Assembly (NCBI RefSeq): GCF_001457025.1
Contig: NZ_KQ758599.1
Location: 868,001 to 932,000 of the forward strand
Length of the DNA stretch: 64,000 bases
DNA from: Pseudarthrobacter enclensis
Lineage (GTDB): Bacteria > Actinomycetota > Actinomycetes > Actinomycetales > Micrococcaceae
Reading direction: 5' to 3'
Shown: one piece after another, positions 19,879-28,902 of the stretch
Numbering within the stretch: the stretch's first letter is position 1
Layout: each line of letters starts with the position of its first letter
The notes under the pieces: generated by a model
Database searches by the model: none
What the model saw: the letters and a program-made list of their open reading frames with translations, nothing else
Told to the model about the DNA's origin: nothing
Translations under genes and position numbers: made by a program

Positions 19879-20676
19879 ATGACTTTTGATCCGGCGTCGT
19901 ACGAATTCAGCCAGTCCCCGGGCCCCGTTGCCATCCGCGCGTCCACTGTCCTGCCTGCCCGGCGGGAGAACGTTGAACTGCAGACGGGGGACGGTCACAC
20001 CCTCGTGGGGGAGTTGGCCCTGCCGGAGTCCGGGCCGGTCCGGGCCACGCTGATCACCCTGCACCCGCTGCCCACCCACGGCGGCTTCATGGACTCGCAC
20101 GTTTACCGGAAGGCGTCCTACCGGTTGCCCGCCCTGGCCGGCGTTGCGGTCCTGCGGTTCAACACCAGGGGCACGGCCTCCCCGCGCGGCACCAGCACGG
20201 GCGCGTTCGAGGAAGGGATCGGCGAACAACATGACGTCGAGGCTGCCGTCCGGTTCGCCGTGGACCGCGGCCTGCCCAACCGGTGGCTGGTCGGCTGGTC
20301 CTTCGGGACCGAACTTGCCCTGATGTACGGTGCCACCGAACCGGTCGCGTCACAGGTGGAAGGGGCCGTCCTGTTGTCGCCGCCGCTGCACAGGGCGCAG
20401 GAGAAGCACCTGCAGCTGTGGGCGGACTCGGGCAAGCCCCTGACCGTCCTGGTGCCCGAGCATGACGACTTCCTGAAGCCTGCCGACGCCGCCCGGCGCT
20501 TCACCGCCGTCCCGCAGGCCCGCGTGCTGGGCGTGGACGGCGCCAAGCACCTGTGGGTGGGGGAGAAGTACGCCGCCCGGGTCCTCAACGAGATCGTGGC
20601 GGTGGTCACCGGGGACGCCGGCCACACCCCGCTGCCCCAGGAATGGGAAGGCCCGGCCGCAACCGCGGCCGGCTGA
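19879..20676 (+). CDS. Alpha/beta hydrolase
   Basis: A 265-residue alpha/beta-fold hydrolase of unknown substrate. The oxyanion region is ITLHPLPTHGGFMDSHVY, the nucleophile elbow is VGWSFGTELA, the acid is likely Asp in LVPEHDDFLKPA, and the catalytic His is in GAKHLWVGEKY. The sequence resembles small dienelactone-hydrolase/KANL3-like hydrolases. The ATG at 19879 is supported by a TAAGCT box 7 bases upstream. A longer frame back to 19261 is antisense to nucS and not credible. It converges on the AI-2E-family gene. Confidence 0.85.
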   Translation: MTFDPASYEFSQSPGPVAIRASTVLPARRENVELQTGDGHTLVGELALPESGPVRATLITLHPLPTHGGFMDSHVYRKASYRLPALAGVAVLRFNTRGTASPRGTSTGAFEEGIGEQHDVEAAVRFAVDRGLPNRWLVGWSFGTELALMYGATEPVASQVEGAVLLSPPLHRAQEKHLQLWADSGKPLTVLVPEHDDFLKPADAARRFTAVPQARVLGVDGAKHLWVGEKYAARVLNEIVAVVTGDAGHTPLPQEWEGPAATAAG

Positions 20677-20699
20677 CCCGCGTTGCGCCGCCGCCGGTC

Positions 20700-22010
20700 C
20701 TAGTGCTGGTCCTGCCTGACGATGTAGATCTCCTTGATCAGCAGCAGGATGGCGGCGGCGGTGGGAATGGCGATCAGGGCGCCCAGCACGCCGAGCAGGC
20801 TGCCGCCGGCAATGACCGAGATGACCGCCACGGCGCCGGGAACGGCCACCGCCTTCTGCATGATGCGCGGGGAGATGAAGTAGGCCTCGAACTGCAGGTA
20901 GGCGAAATAGCAGACCGCGTACACGGCGGCGGTCTGCCAGCCCACGGTCAGGGCGATGAGCACCACCACCACACCGGCGATCATGGCGCCCACCAGCGGG
21001 ATGAACGCGAGCAGTGCCACCACGAAGGCCAGCAGGAGGGCAAACGGCACTCCCACGATCGACATCACGATGAAGGCGAAGGTGGCATTGAGCAGCGCCA
21101 CGCAGGCCTGGCCAATGACGTAGTTGCCCACCGACCGGGTGATGGCATCCGAGAGCGCCTCCACGCGCTGCCGGCGCGACCGCGGGGCCAGCCGGTAACC
21201 CCACTTCTTCATGGCGGGAAGGGCGGCCAGGAAGTAAAGGCTGAGGACCAGCACGATCAGCGCGCCGAACAGGCCGTTGGCCACGGTGGAGCCGAACCCG
21301 ACGACGCCGCCGGCAATTCCGCCCATGGCGTTGGGGTCGTTGACGAACTTGTTGACCTCGTCGGCGATCCGGTCGCGGACGCCGAACTGGTCGTCGAGGG
21401 TGCGGAAGAGGTCGGAGTTCATGAAGTCCCGGACCCAGGTGGGAGCCTGCTCCACGATTTCGGTGACCTGCTGGACGATGGTGGGGATCAGCGTCGCGAA
21501 GAACCCGACGACGGCCGCCACCAGGACCGCGACGGACAGCAGGATCCCTGCCGGCCGGGGAATCCTGCGGTTCTCAAGCCACTTCACCACCGGTTCCAGC
21601 CCCAGGGCAATGAACAGCGCGGCGACAATCCAGAGCAGGAGCTGGGTGGTGTGGGATCCGATCCAGTAGACCAGCAGTGCCACGCCGACGCCGACGGTTC
21701 CCATGAAGCCCATGTACAGCGGGTGCTGTGGAGACATCCGCGGCCCGGGTGCCCCGAACTGGGGCCGGGTCACGCCGTCCGGGTCTTCCAGGGGCTCGAC
21801 AGTGTCCGAGGTTTCCGGCGGCATCTCGAAGCGCAGCCGTGGCTGGGCGCCGGGGAGTGGCTGGCGGAGGCGGCGGGCCAGGAAGCCAAGGGCTGCTGCG
21901 GCGGTCCCTTTGCGGCGGCCGGGAACGGAGCCCTGGGCAGCCTGTGCAGCGTGCCCGGCGCCTTGTGCCCCGTCCGCTGCCTGGGGGGACTCATCGGTGG
22001 TGTCAGTCAC
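20700..22010 (-). CDS. AI-2E family transporter
   Basis: Polytopic membrane protein of about 436 residues in the PerM/AI-2E exporter family. After an Ala/Pro-rich cytoplasmic N-terminus of ~85 residues come paired N-terminal helices, a periplasm-facing amphipathic segment (TEIVEQAPTWVRDFM), and C-terminal helices with FIPLVGAMIAG and FEAYFISPRIMQKAV, typical of the family. Substrate unknown; family members range from autoinducer-2 export to Na+/H+ antiport. The start is uncertain: GTG 22010 gives MTDTTDES, and the frame continues upstream to 22154. Confidence 0.83.
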   Translation of the reverse strand: MTDTTDESPQAADGAQGAGHAAQAAQGSVPGRRKGTAAAALGFLARRLRQPLPGAQPRLRFEMPPETSDTVEPLEDPDGVTRPQFGAPGPRMSPQHPLYMGFMGTVGVGVALLVYWIGSHTTQLLLWIVAALFIALGLEPVVKWLENRRIPRPAGILLSVAVLVAAVVGFFATLIPTIVQQVTEIVEQAPTWVRDFMNSDLFRTLDDQFGVRDRIADEVNKFVNDPNAMGGIAGGVVGFGSTVANGLFGALIVLVLSLYFLAALPAMKKWGYRLAPRSRRQRVEALSDAITRSVGNYVIGQACVALLNATFAFIVMSIVGVPFALLLAFVVALLAFIPLVGAMIAGVVVVLIALTVGWQTAAVYAVCYFAYLQFEAYFISPRIMQKAVAVPGAVAVISVIAGGSLLGVLGALIAIPTAAAILLLIKEIYIVRQDQH

Positions 22011-22174
22011 TGGTTTTTGGCGCCCGTTCCGTGCATGGCACCGCGTTCGCGGGCCGGTGTGATGATCATCGCAAACACTATCAGCAGGCTTGTCAAGACC
22101 TGCGGAGGAGGCCCGCAGGGCGCACTGAGCCTGCATGCCGGCAGGGGGATTCACGCCCCTGAACTGGGGTTTGT

Positions 22175-22192
22175 GGTAACGAAACGGTTACC
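22175..22192. promoter_or_regulatory. GTNAC-N6-GTNAC operator, MtrA-box-like
   Basis: GGTAAC-GAAACG-GTTACC lies 21 bases before the ATG at 22214. Its arms are perfectly complementary (7 bp with the flanking T and A) and also match the direct-repeat pattern GTNAC-N6-GTNAC reported for the actinobacterial response regulator MtrA. Identity of the binding protein is inferred. Confidence 0.55.
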
Positions 22193-22213
22193 ATTGGAGC
22201 TAAACCCCCGCTG

Positions 22214-23926
22214 ATGATAGGTGTTCCCTTGCGTTTAAAGACTGCAGCCGCACTTGTGCTGCTCGGCCTCCTGACACTGCTGGCCGGCATCGGCCAGAAG
22301 ACCATCTGGGCCCCATCCGAGACTTTCACCGCGTCCGCTCCCGCGGATGCCACGGCCGCCCCACTGACCGTCTTCGACCAGAAGCTGCGAACCCTTCACG
22401 GCGGGACCGTCACCATCGACATCCAGGGTGACGGCAATTTCATGCTGGCCGCGGGGCGCCCCGACGACGTCGAGGCCTGGGTGGGCAACGCCGCGCACAA
22501 CACCATCACGGGAACGTCCGAGGATGGCAAGTCCCTCCAGGTTGAACATGCCGACGGCGAAGCCGCGGTGCCCAACCCGGCAGGGTCGGATCTCTGGGTC
22601 ACCACCGAGAACGCCAGCGGCGACCTTGAGTACCAGTGGACTCCTCCAGCCGACGGCGACTGGACCCTGCTGCTGGCGTCCGACGGAACCAAACCCGCCC
22701 CCGCATCGATCTCCATGACCTTCCCCAATGACACGTCCACTCCGTGGGCTATTCCGCTGATGGTTCTTGGCGCCCTGCTCATCGTCGGTGGGATTGTCCT
22801 CGCCGTGCTCTCCACCCGGCGCCCCGGAACCGGCGACGGCGCTGACGGCGAAGGCGAAGGAGGGGGCAGTGCGTTTGCCCGCCGCGCCCGCGCCCGCAAG
22901 CAGGCCCGGACCACGTCCCGCGCCACCATGGCTGCCGCCGGCATTGCCGCCGTCGTGATGGCCGGCTCCGCCACCGCGGCCACTGCCGCAACATCGCCTG
23001 CCCCGGCACCCACCGGCTCCGCCCCGGCCCAGGGCCAGGACTCCGCTCCGGTCCTGCTGGACGCCCAGTTCCGCCGCATCCTGGAACAGGTTTCCAGCGC
23101 CGCGGACGCCGGCGACGCGGCCAAGGACGCTGCCAAGCTGGCCGACCGCGTTGGTGGAACCGAGCTGGAGGTCCGCACGGCAAACTACAAGATCCGCTCG
23201 CAGGTGGGCTCCTACGAGGCCCGCATGCCGGTCCGTTCCACCAAGCTGCTGACCACGGTGGTCACCACTGACCGTGAATGGCCGCGGTCCGTCCTCGCCG
23301 TGACGCAGGGCGACGGCAACGTCGTCCCGCAGCTCCTGACCCTGGTCCAGAAGTCCCCGCGCGAGAACTACAAGCTCATGGAGACCACGCCGCTGCAGCC
23401 GGGCACCACGTTCCCCTCGATCAGCCGCGGTGGCACCGGCACGCTTGAAGCCAATGGCAAGAGCGGCCTGCTGTACAGCGGACAGGAAGCCTTGTCCGGC
23501 CTCGCTGACCGCCTCACCAGCGCTGACTCGGCGTTCAAGGACAAACTCGTGGAAGGCGAGTCTTCGCCCTACATCGCCGACACGCTGTCCTACCAGGCCG
23601 AAGTGGTCAAGGCCGGTGAAAACGGCAACTTTGCGTTCACCCACAAGGTGGTTCCGGACGGCACCGTGGTGTTCCGCACCGAAGATGGCGGCGCGCTGGT
23701 GCTCGGCCGGATCAACTTCGGCTTCGAAGGAACGCCAAAGGCTGCAGGCGACAAGCTGTCCATCGGCGACGACGCGGCGGCACTGGCCGGCGGCAAGGAA
23801 ACCACCACCGGCATGGTCCTCAACTTCGCCGAGTCCGTGGCGGTCTACGTCCCGCCGGCAGGATCGTCGGACCCGATGAAGCTCGTGGCGGCGACCCGCG
23901 GACTCGTGGGAGCCAGCTTCAAGTAA
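22214..23926 (+). CDS. Unrecognised multi-domain membrane/cell-surface protein
   Basis: A 570-residue protein I do not recognise. An N-terminal signal-like helix (residues ~8-28) precedes an extracytoplasmic domain (~30-170), a transmembrane helix (IPLMVLGALLIVGGIVLAVL, ~178-197), a basic Gly/Arg-rich loop, an Ala-rich hydrophobic helix (MAAAGIAAVVMAGSATAA) and a large second extracytoplasmic domain (~270-570). No catalytic motif is apparent. A TTG at 22229 (MRLKTAAALV) is an alternative start. The MtrA-like site just upstream suggests envelope-linked regulation. No close operon partner: the next gene has its own -10 box. Confidence 0.7.
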   Translation: MIGVPLRLKTAAALVLLGLLTLLAGIGQKTIWAPSETFTASAPADATAAPLTVFDQKLRTLHGGTVTIDIQGDGNFMLAAGRPDDVEAWVGNAAHNTITGTSEDGKSLQVEHADGEAAVPNPAGSDLWVTTENASGDLEYQWTPPADGDWTLLLASDGTKPAPASISMTFPNDTSTPWAIPLMVLGALLIVGGIVLAVLSTRRPGTGDGADGEGEGGGSAFARRARARKQARTTSRATMAAAGIAAVVMAGSATAATAATSPAPAPTGSAPAQGQDSAPVLLDAQFRRILEQVSSAADAGDAAKDAAKLADRVGGTELEVRTANYKIRSQVGSYEARMPVRSTKLLTTVVTTDREWPRSVLAVTQGDGNVVPQLLTLVQKSPRENYKLMETTPLQPGTTFPSISRGGTGTLEANGKSGLLYSGQEALSGLADRLTSADSAFKDKLVEGESSPYIADTLSYQAEVVKAGENGNFAFTHKVVPDGTVVFRTEDGGALVLGRINFGFEGTPKAAGDKLSIGDDAAALAGGKETTTGMVLNFAESVAVYVPPAGSSDPMKLVAATRGLVGASFK

Positions 23927-23977
23927 CCTGCGCCGGGCGTCCCGGCAACGCAGTGCCCCGGCAGCGGCCGCAGTGGC

Positions 23978-23983
23978 TAGAGT
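23978..23983 (+). promoter_or_regulatory. -10 box, predicted leaderless thioredoxin-like gene
   Basis: TAGAGT ends 7 bases before the ATG at 23991. Confidence 0.5.
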
Positions 23984-23990
23984 GGAAAGC

Positions 23991-24980
23991 ATGAGTTCGC
24001 CTGCTTCCCGTCCAGTCCCTCCGGCCGCTGCCAACCTGCTTAACCTGCGCGGCGCCGTCGACCTCTCCAGCCTGAAGCAACGCCCTGCCACGCCTCCGCC
24101 GACCGGCGGGGACGGTGCGGGCAATGCCACTGCTGCCGACGCAGCCGGCGGTCCGTCCGCACCTCCGCTGCGGGTTGAGGTCACCGAACAGAACTTCCAG
24201 CAGCTCGTGGAACTTTCCGCCCAGGTTCCCGTGGTTTTTGCGCTCTGGGCTCCGTACTCGCCGGAATCAACGGGCGCCCTGGAGATCCTGGAGCGCGTGG
24301 TGGACTCCTACGGCGGCCGCCTGGTCCTTGGCGCTGCCGACATCGAAGCCTTCCCGCAGCTGGCGCAGGCCTTCCAGGTCCAGGCGGTGCCCACCGCCGT
24401 CGCGGTCCTCAAGGGACAGCCGGTGCCGCTCTTCCAGGGCCGCGCCGAGGAGGACCAGGTCCGCAGCCTCTTTGACGAGCTGCTCAAGGTCGCTGCCGCC
24501 AACGGCGTGACCGGCAGCCTTAACGCCGGCGAGGCCGGTGAGCCCGAGCCGGCCCCGCTGCCGCCGCTTCACCAGGCAGCCTACGACGCCATCGACGCCG
24601 GCGACTACGAGGCGGCCGCACAGGCCTACCGCCAGGCCCTCAATGAGATGCCCTCCGACCACGAGGCGAAGGCCGGCCTGGCGCAGGTGGAACTGATGGC
24701 CCGGCTGCAGGCGGTCTCCGCCCAGGACAGCGAAGCGGTCCGCACCCTGGCGGCCGACGAGCCGGACAACATCGAGGCACAGCTGGGAGTGGCCGACCTG
24801 GATATCGCCGGCGGCCACGTCGAGGATGGGCTGAACCGGGTGGTGGCGTTCATCGGACGCAACTTCGGGCCGGAGCGCGAGACTGCCCGGGTCCGCCTGC
24901 TGGAGCTTTTCGACGTGGTGGGGGCCTCGGACGAACGCGTCGCCAAGGCGCGCCAGGCGCTTGCGAGGGTGCTGTTCTAG
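23991..24980 (+). CDS. Thioredoxin-fold TPR protein without CxxC (YbbN/CnoX-like)
   Basis: A 329-residue protein. After a Pro/Ala-rich leader of ~65 residues, a thioredoxin-like domain (~70-170) contains VVFALWAPYSPESTGALE, where the redox CxxC is replaced by PYSPES, so it cannot act as a dithiol oxidoreductase. The C-terminal half (~190-329) has TPR-type helices (AAYDAIDAGDYEAAAQAYRQ). This architecture matches YbbN/CnoX proteins that hold unfolded clients and hand them to chaperonins. The stop overlaps the next GTG by one base (TAGTG). Confidence 0.85.
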   Translation: MSSPASRPVPPAAANLLNLRGAVDLSSLKQRPATPPPTGGDGAGNATAADAAGGPSAPPLRVEVTEQNFQQLVELSAQVPVVFALWAPYSPESTGALEILERVVDSYGGRLVLGAADIEAFPQLAQAFQVQAVPTAVAVLKGQPVPLFQGRAEEDQVRSLFDELLKVAAANGVTGSLNAGEAGEPEPAPLPPLHQAAYDAIDAGDYEAAAQAYRQALNEMPSDHEAKAGLAQVELMARLQAVSAQDSEAVRTLAADEPDNIEAQLGVADLDIAGGHVEDGLNRVVAFIGRNFGPERETARVRLLELFDVVGASDERVAKARQALARVLF

Positions 24981-26077
24981 TGCCGGCGCTGTTCGAGCCC
25001 CTGGCCCTGCGATCGCTGGAACTCCGGCACCGGGGCTGGGTTTCGCCCATGTGCCAGTACAGCTGCGATCCCGACGCCGGGCCGGGGGTTCCGAACGACT
25101 GGCACCTGATGCACCTGGGATCCTTCGCCGCCGGCGGCGCCGCGCTGATCCTCACCGAAGCGGCCGCCGTTAACCCTGAAGGCCGCATCAGCCCCCGCGA
25201 CGCCGGCATCTACAACAGCGAACAGGCCGCGGCCTGGCACCGGATCACGTCCTTTGTCCACCGGCACGGGGCAGTGGACGCCAAGATCGGCGTCCAGTTG
25301 GCCCATGCCGGCCGCAAGGCCTCCACGTACTGGCCGTTCTCCGGGCAGCGCGGCAGCGTCGAGGCGTCCGACGGCGGGTGGACAACTGTTGCCCCGTCCG
25401 CGCTGGCCTTCGAGGGGTACAGCACGCCGTCGGCGATGACGGGGGAGCAGATCCGCGCAGTGGTGGCCGATTTTGCCGCGGCGGCGTCCCGTGCGGTGGA
25501 CGCCGGCTTCGACACCGTCGAGATCCACGGCGCACACGGCTACCTGCTGCACCAGTTCCAAAGCCCGCTCACCAACCTCCGCACGGACGAATGGGGCGGC
25601 GACGAGGACCGAAGGAACCGGCTGACGCTCGCCGTCGTCGACGCCGTCCGGGCGGCCATCCCGGATTCCATGCCGTTGCTGCTCCGGATTTCGGCCAGCG
25701 ACTGGGCGCCCGGCGGCATCGGACTGCCCGAGTCCATCCGGCTTGCCCGGCAGGCCGCCGAACGCGGCGTGGACCTCATCGACGTTTCCAGCGGCGGGGC
25801 GGTGGCGCACCAGAAGATCACTGTCGGTCCCGGCTACCAGACCGGATTCGCCGCGGCCATCCGGAAGGAAGCCGGGGTCCCCACCGGAACCGTGGGCCTG
25901 CTGACTTCTGCCGGGCAGGCCGAGCATGCGGTGGCGACCGGCCAGGCGGATGCCGTGCTGATCGCCCGGGCCGCGCTGCGGGACCCGCACTGGTGGCTTC
26001 GGGCCGCCTTCGAGCTGGGGCACGACCTGCCCTGGGTTCCCCAGTACGAGCGCGCCCTGCCCCGGCGCTCGTTCTGA
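24980..26077 (+). CDS. NADH:flavin oxidoreductase, Old Yellow Enzyme family (YqjM-like)
   Basis: A 365-residue FMN-dependent ene-reductase with a TIM-barrel fold that reduces activated alkenes using NAD(P)H. Visible landmarks are PMCQYSCD near residue 30 (the Cys typical of thermophilic-like OYEs), QLAHAGRKAST, EIHGAHGYLLHQFQSP with the substrate-binding His pair, and LTNLRTDEWGG. The C-terminus ends PRRSF. The GTG overlaps the thioredoxin-like gene by one base, so the two are likely cotranscribed; physiological substrate unknown. Confidence 0.93.
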   Translation: MPALFEPLALRSLELRHRGWVSPMCQYSCDPDAGPGVPNDWHLMHLGSFAAGGAALILTEAAAVNPEGRISPRDAGIYNSEQAAAWHRITSFVHRHGAVDAKIGVQLAHAGRKASTYWPFSGQRGSVEASDGGWTTVAPSALAFEGYSTPSAMTGEQIRAVVADFAAAASRAVDAGFDTVEIHGAHGYLLHQFQSPLTNLRTDEWGGDEDRRNRLTLAVVDAVRAAIPDSMPLLLRISASDWAPGGIGLPESIRLARQAAERGVDLIDVSSGGAVAHQKITVGPGYQTGFAAAIRKEAGVPTGTVGLLTSAGQAEHAVATGQADAVLIARAALRDPHWWLRAAFELGHDLPWVPQYERALPRRSF

Positions 26078-26088
26078 CCGGGACCGTG

Positions 26089-26394
26089 ATGGGCAGCCGC
26101 CAGGGCCCGCAGGATGCGGACAGGGACGCCGCAGGCAGCGGGACCGGGCCCCTGGGCCGGCAACTGGAGGCCACCATCCTGGAACTCTTGGCAGCCCGCT
26201 CCGCTGCCGCCACCATCTGCCCCTCGGATGCGGCCCGTGCCGCCGGCGGGGACAGCTGGCGGGAGCTGATGGAACCGGTCCGCGAGGCTGCGCGACGGCT
26301 GGTGGCATCAGGGGACGTCGAAATCACCCAGCGCGGATCCGTGGTGGATCCTGCCACGGCCAAAGGCCCGATCCGCATCCGGAAGGTGCGTTAG
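26089..26394 (+). CDS. DUF3253 small protein
   Basis: A 101-residue protein in the DUF3253 family, seen in actinobacteria and some proteobacteria. It has an N-terminal linker and a winged-helix-like domain: LEATILELLAARSAAATICPSDAARAAG, then SWRELMEPVREAARRLVASGDVEI and a terminal PIRIRK. The fold suggests nucleic-acid binding, but no function is established. The start at ATG 26089 could also be GTG 26086. It lies 11 bases after the OYE gene and is probably in the same transcript. Confidence 0.8.
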   Translation: MGSRQGPQDADRDAAGSGTGPLGRQLEATILELLAARSAAATICPSDAARAAGGDSWRELMEPVREAARRLVASGDVEITQRGSVVDPATAKGPIRIRKVR

Positions 26395-26481
26395 GCACAC
26401 GGTGCCGCGACGCCGTCGTACGCCTTTTTTGCTATTCCGGGCTACTCCTCCGGGAGGACCCCACAGCCGGTGGCCTGGGGC

Positions 26482-26487
26482 TACTCT
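26482..26487 (+). promoter_or_regulatory. -10 box, predicted leaderless ABC ATPase mRNA
   Basis: TACTCT ends 6 bases before the ATG at 26494, placing transcription start on the ATG. Confidence 0.5.
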
Positions 26488-26493
26488 GGCATC

Positions 26494-27321
26494 ATGACTG
26501 CTCCGCAACCCGGCCCGCCGCTTTCCGCAGGAGCCGGCCACGCCGGCTCCGACACCAGTTCCGCCGCCGTTCCGGCCCTGTCCATCCGGGGCCTTGCCAA
26601 GCGGTTCGGCAACAAGATCGCCGTGGACGGCATCAGCCTGGACGTCCCCGCGGGGTCCTTCTACGGCATCGTGGGACCCAACGGTGCCGGCAAGACCACC
26701 ACGCTGTCCATGGCCACGGGCCTGCTGCGCCCCGACTTCGGCACGGCACTGGTGCATGGGGTGGATGTGTGGGCGCGGCCGCTGGAAGCGAAGAAACTGA
26801 TGGGCATCCTGCCGGACGGCGTCCGCCTGTTCGACCGGCTGACCGGAGAGCAGCTGATCACCTATGCCGGGCTGCTGCGCGGCATGGACAAGGACGTGGT
26901 GGCGTCCCGGGTGGGTGAGCTGCTGGCCGCCATGGACCTGACCCAGGACGCCGGAACGCTGGTGGTGGACTACTCGGCGGGCATGACCAAGAAGATCGCC
27001 CTCGCCTCCGCCCTGATCCACGCCCCGCGGCTGCTGGTCCTGGATGAACCGTTCGAAGCCGTGGATCCCGTCTCTGCGGCGAACATCCGGTCCATCCTCG
27101 ACAGCTACGTTGCCTCCGGCGGAACCGTGATCGTCTCCAGCCACGTCATGGACCTGGTGCAGCGGATGTGCGACCACGTGGCAGTGGTGGCCGGGGGTCG
27201 GCTCCTGGCCGCGGGCACCGTCGACGAGGTCCGGGGCGGCGCCTCGCTGGAGGACCGCTTCGTCCAGCTGGTGGGCGGCCGTAGCCACACGGAAGGGCTG
27301 GAATGGTTGCGCACCTTCTGA
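26494..27321 (+). CDS. ABC transporter ATP-binding protein
   Basis: A 275-residue ATPase of an ABC-2-type exporter. Walker A is GPNGAGKTTT, the signature is YSAGMTKK (an atypical LSGGQ) and Walker B is LLVLDEPFEAVDP, so the D-loop reads EAVDP instead of SGLDP. A 30-residue Pro/Ala-rich N-terminus precedes LSIRGLAKRFGNKIAVDG. It overlaps the permease gene by 19 bases, so the two are coupled. Substrate unknown. Confidence 0.93.
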   Translation: MTAPQPGPPLSAGAGHAGSDTSSAAVPALSIRGLAKRFGNKIAVDGISLDVPAGSFYGIVGPNGAGKTTTLSMATGLLRPDFGTALVHGVDVWARPLEAKKLMGILPDGVRLFDRLTGEQLITYAGLLRGMDKDVVASRVGELLAAMDLTQDAGTLVVDYSAGMTKKIALASALIHAPRLLVLDEPFEAVDPVSAANIRSILDSYVASGGTVIVSSHVMDLVQRMCDHVAVVAGGRLLAAGTVDEVRGGASLEDRFVQLVGGRSHTEGLEWLRTF

Positions 27322-28874
27322 GGCTCAAGCTGGCCCTGCTCCGCAACGGACTGCGGCGCAGCCCCTGGCAGCTGGTGGGCATGGCCTTTGCGGGGCTGTA
27401 CGCCCTGGGTCTGGTGGGAACCCTCGTGGTGGTCCTGGTCCTCCTGCGCACCGCGGACGTTGAACTTGCCCACACCGCCATCGTCCTGGGCGGTGCCGCG
27501 GCCGTCCTGGGCTGGGCCATCATCCCGGTGGTGGCCTCCGCCACGGACATGACCCTTGATCCCGCCCGCTTCACCACGTTCGCCATCCCCATGCGGCAGA
27601 TGCTGGCCGGTTTGGCCCTGGCCGGCCTGGTGGGCATTCCGGGACTGGCGACGCTGCTGGTGGCCCTGGCCACTGTGGTGACCTGGTCCCGTGGCTTCCT
27701 GCCCGCCGTGGCAGCCCTTGCGGGCGCCCTGCTGGGCGTCCTGACCTGCGTGGTGGCCGCCAAGGTCGTCACCACGGCGACGGCCAGCGTGGCCGCGTCC
27801 CGGCGGTTCAAGGACGTCAGCGCGGTGGCCTTCATGGTGCCGCTGGTCCTGATGGGACCCATCGTTGCCGGCGTCGGCCGGGGCATCTCCGCCTCGGCGG
27901 AGTTCCTGCCGGAGTTCGCCAGGACGCTCTCCTGGACGCCATTGGGGGCTCCGTGGGCGCTCGCCGGCGACCTTGCCGCCGGGCGCCCCGGGCCCGCCGC
28001 GCTGAAGCTGCTGGTCTCGCTGGCCACCCTGGGCGTGCTGGCCTGGTGCTGGAAGATGCTGCTGCAGCGCGCACTGGTCACGCCGCCGTACTCCGGCGGC
28101 GGCAAACGGAAAGGCGGCCGGCTGGGGCTCCTGGGCGTCCTCCCGGCAACACCCACCGGCGCCGTCATGGCCCGGTCGCTGACGTACTGGCTGCGTGATC
28201 CCCGGTACTCCGGGTCCCTGGTGGTCATCCCGCTGCTTCCGGTCCTGCTGGTGTTCCAGGGTGCACAGACCGGAGATTACGCCAGCCTTGCCATGCTTGC
28301 GCCGCTGTCCGCCTTCATCCTGGCGTGGTCGATTTCCGCGGACGTCTCCTATGACAACACGGCCTTCGCGCTGCATGTCGCCACCGGTGTCAGGGGAGTG
28401 GCGGACCGGCTGGGCCGGGCACTGGCCTGCTGTGCCTTCGCCCTTCCCGTCGTCCTGGTCTTCGCCGTGGGGCACTCGGCACTGACCGGTGACTGGTCCG
28501 CCCTGCCCGGCCAGCTGGGCCTCAGCCTGGGGGTACTCTTCACCGGGCTGGGACTTTCGTCGGTGGTTTCGGCACGGTACACAGTGGCCGTGCCGCTGCC
28601 GGGGGACAGCCCGTTCAAGAAGCCGCCGGGCAACGTGGGCCAGACCCTCGCCGTCCAGTTCGGCGGCCTGCTGGTGCTGTTCATCCTGGTGCTGCCCCAG
28701 GCGGCCCTGCTGGTGGCCGGGCTTGTGACCGGCGATCCGTTGTTCGGCTGGATCAACCTGGCCGGCGGCACCGCCCTGGGCCTGGCACTGTTTGTCCTCG
28801 GTGTCCGGCTCGGCGGAAAATGGCTGGAGGCCCGCGGACCCGAGCTCCTGGCCCAGGTGGGCGTCAACCGGTAG
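27303..28874 (+). CDS. ABC transporter permease
   Basis: A 523-residue polytopic membrane protein with roughly ten to twelve hydrophobic segments; it starts MVAHLLRLKLALLRNGLRRS, an N-terminal amphipathic stretch as in ABC-2-type permeases. Two similar halves are separated by a basic loop (GGGKRKGGRLGLLG, near residue 262). It begins inside the ATPase gene end, and the pair would assemble as an exporter; substrate cannot be inferred. The next gene (nagB) begins 28 bases downstream with its own SD. Confidence 0.88.
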   Translation: MVAHLLRLKLALLRNGLRRSPWQLVGMAFAGLYALGLVGTLVVVLVLLRTADVELAHTAIVLGGAAAVLGWAIIPVVASATDMTLDPARFTTFAIPMRQMLAGLALAGLVGIPGLATLLVALATVVTWSRGFLPAVAALAGALLGVLTCVVAAKVVTTATASVAASRRFKDVSAVAFMVPLVLMGPIVAGVGRGISASAEFLPEFARTLSWTPLGAPWALAGDLAAGRPGPAALKLLVSLATLGVLAWCWKMLLQRALVTPPYSGGGKRKGGRLGLLGVLPATPTGAVMARSLTYWLRDPRYSGSLVVIPLLPVLLVFQGAQTGDYASLAMLAPLSAFILAWSISADVSYDNTAFALHVATGVRGVADRLGRALACCAFALPVVLVFAVGHSALTGDWSALPGQLGLSLGVLFTGLGLSSVVSARYTVAVPLPGDSPFKKPPGNVGQTLAVQFGGLLVLFILVLPQAALLVAGLVTGDPLFGWINLAGGTALGLALFVLGVRLGGKWLEARGPELLAQVGVNR

Positions 28875-28902
28875 GGAATCCGAGCAGGGTGGAGGCAGCA
28901 GC

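Noticed and set aside
19261..20676. 471-codon open frame covering the alpha/beta hydrolase
   Set aside because: Its first ~200 codons run antisense to nucS and have no family features; the hydrolase begins at 19879, where a -10 box sits 7 bases upstream.
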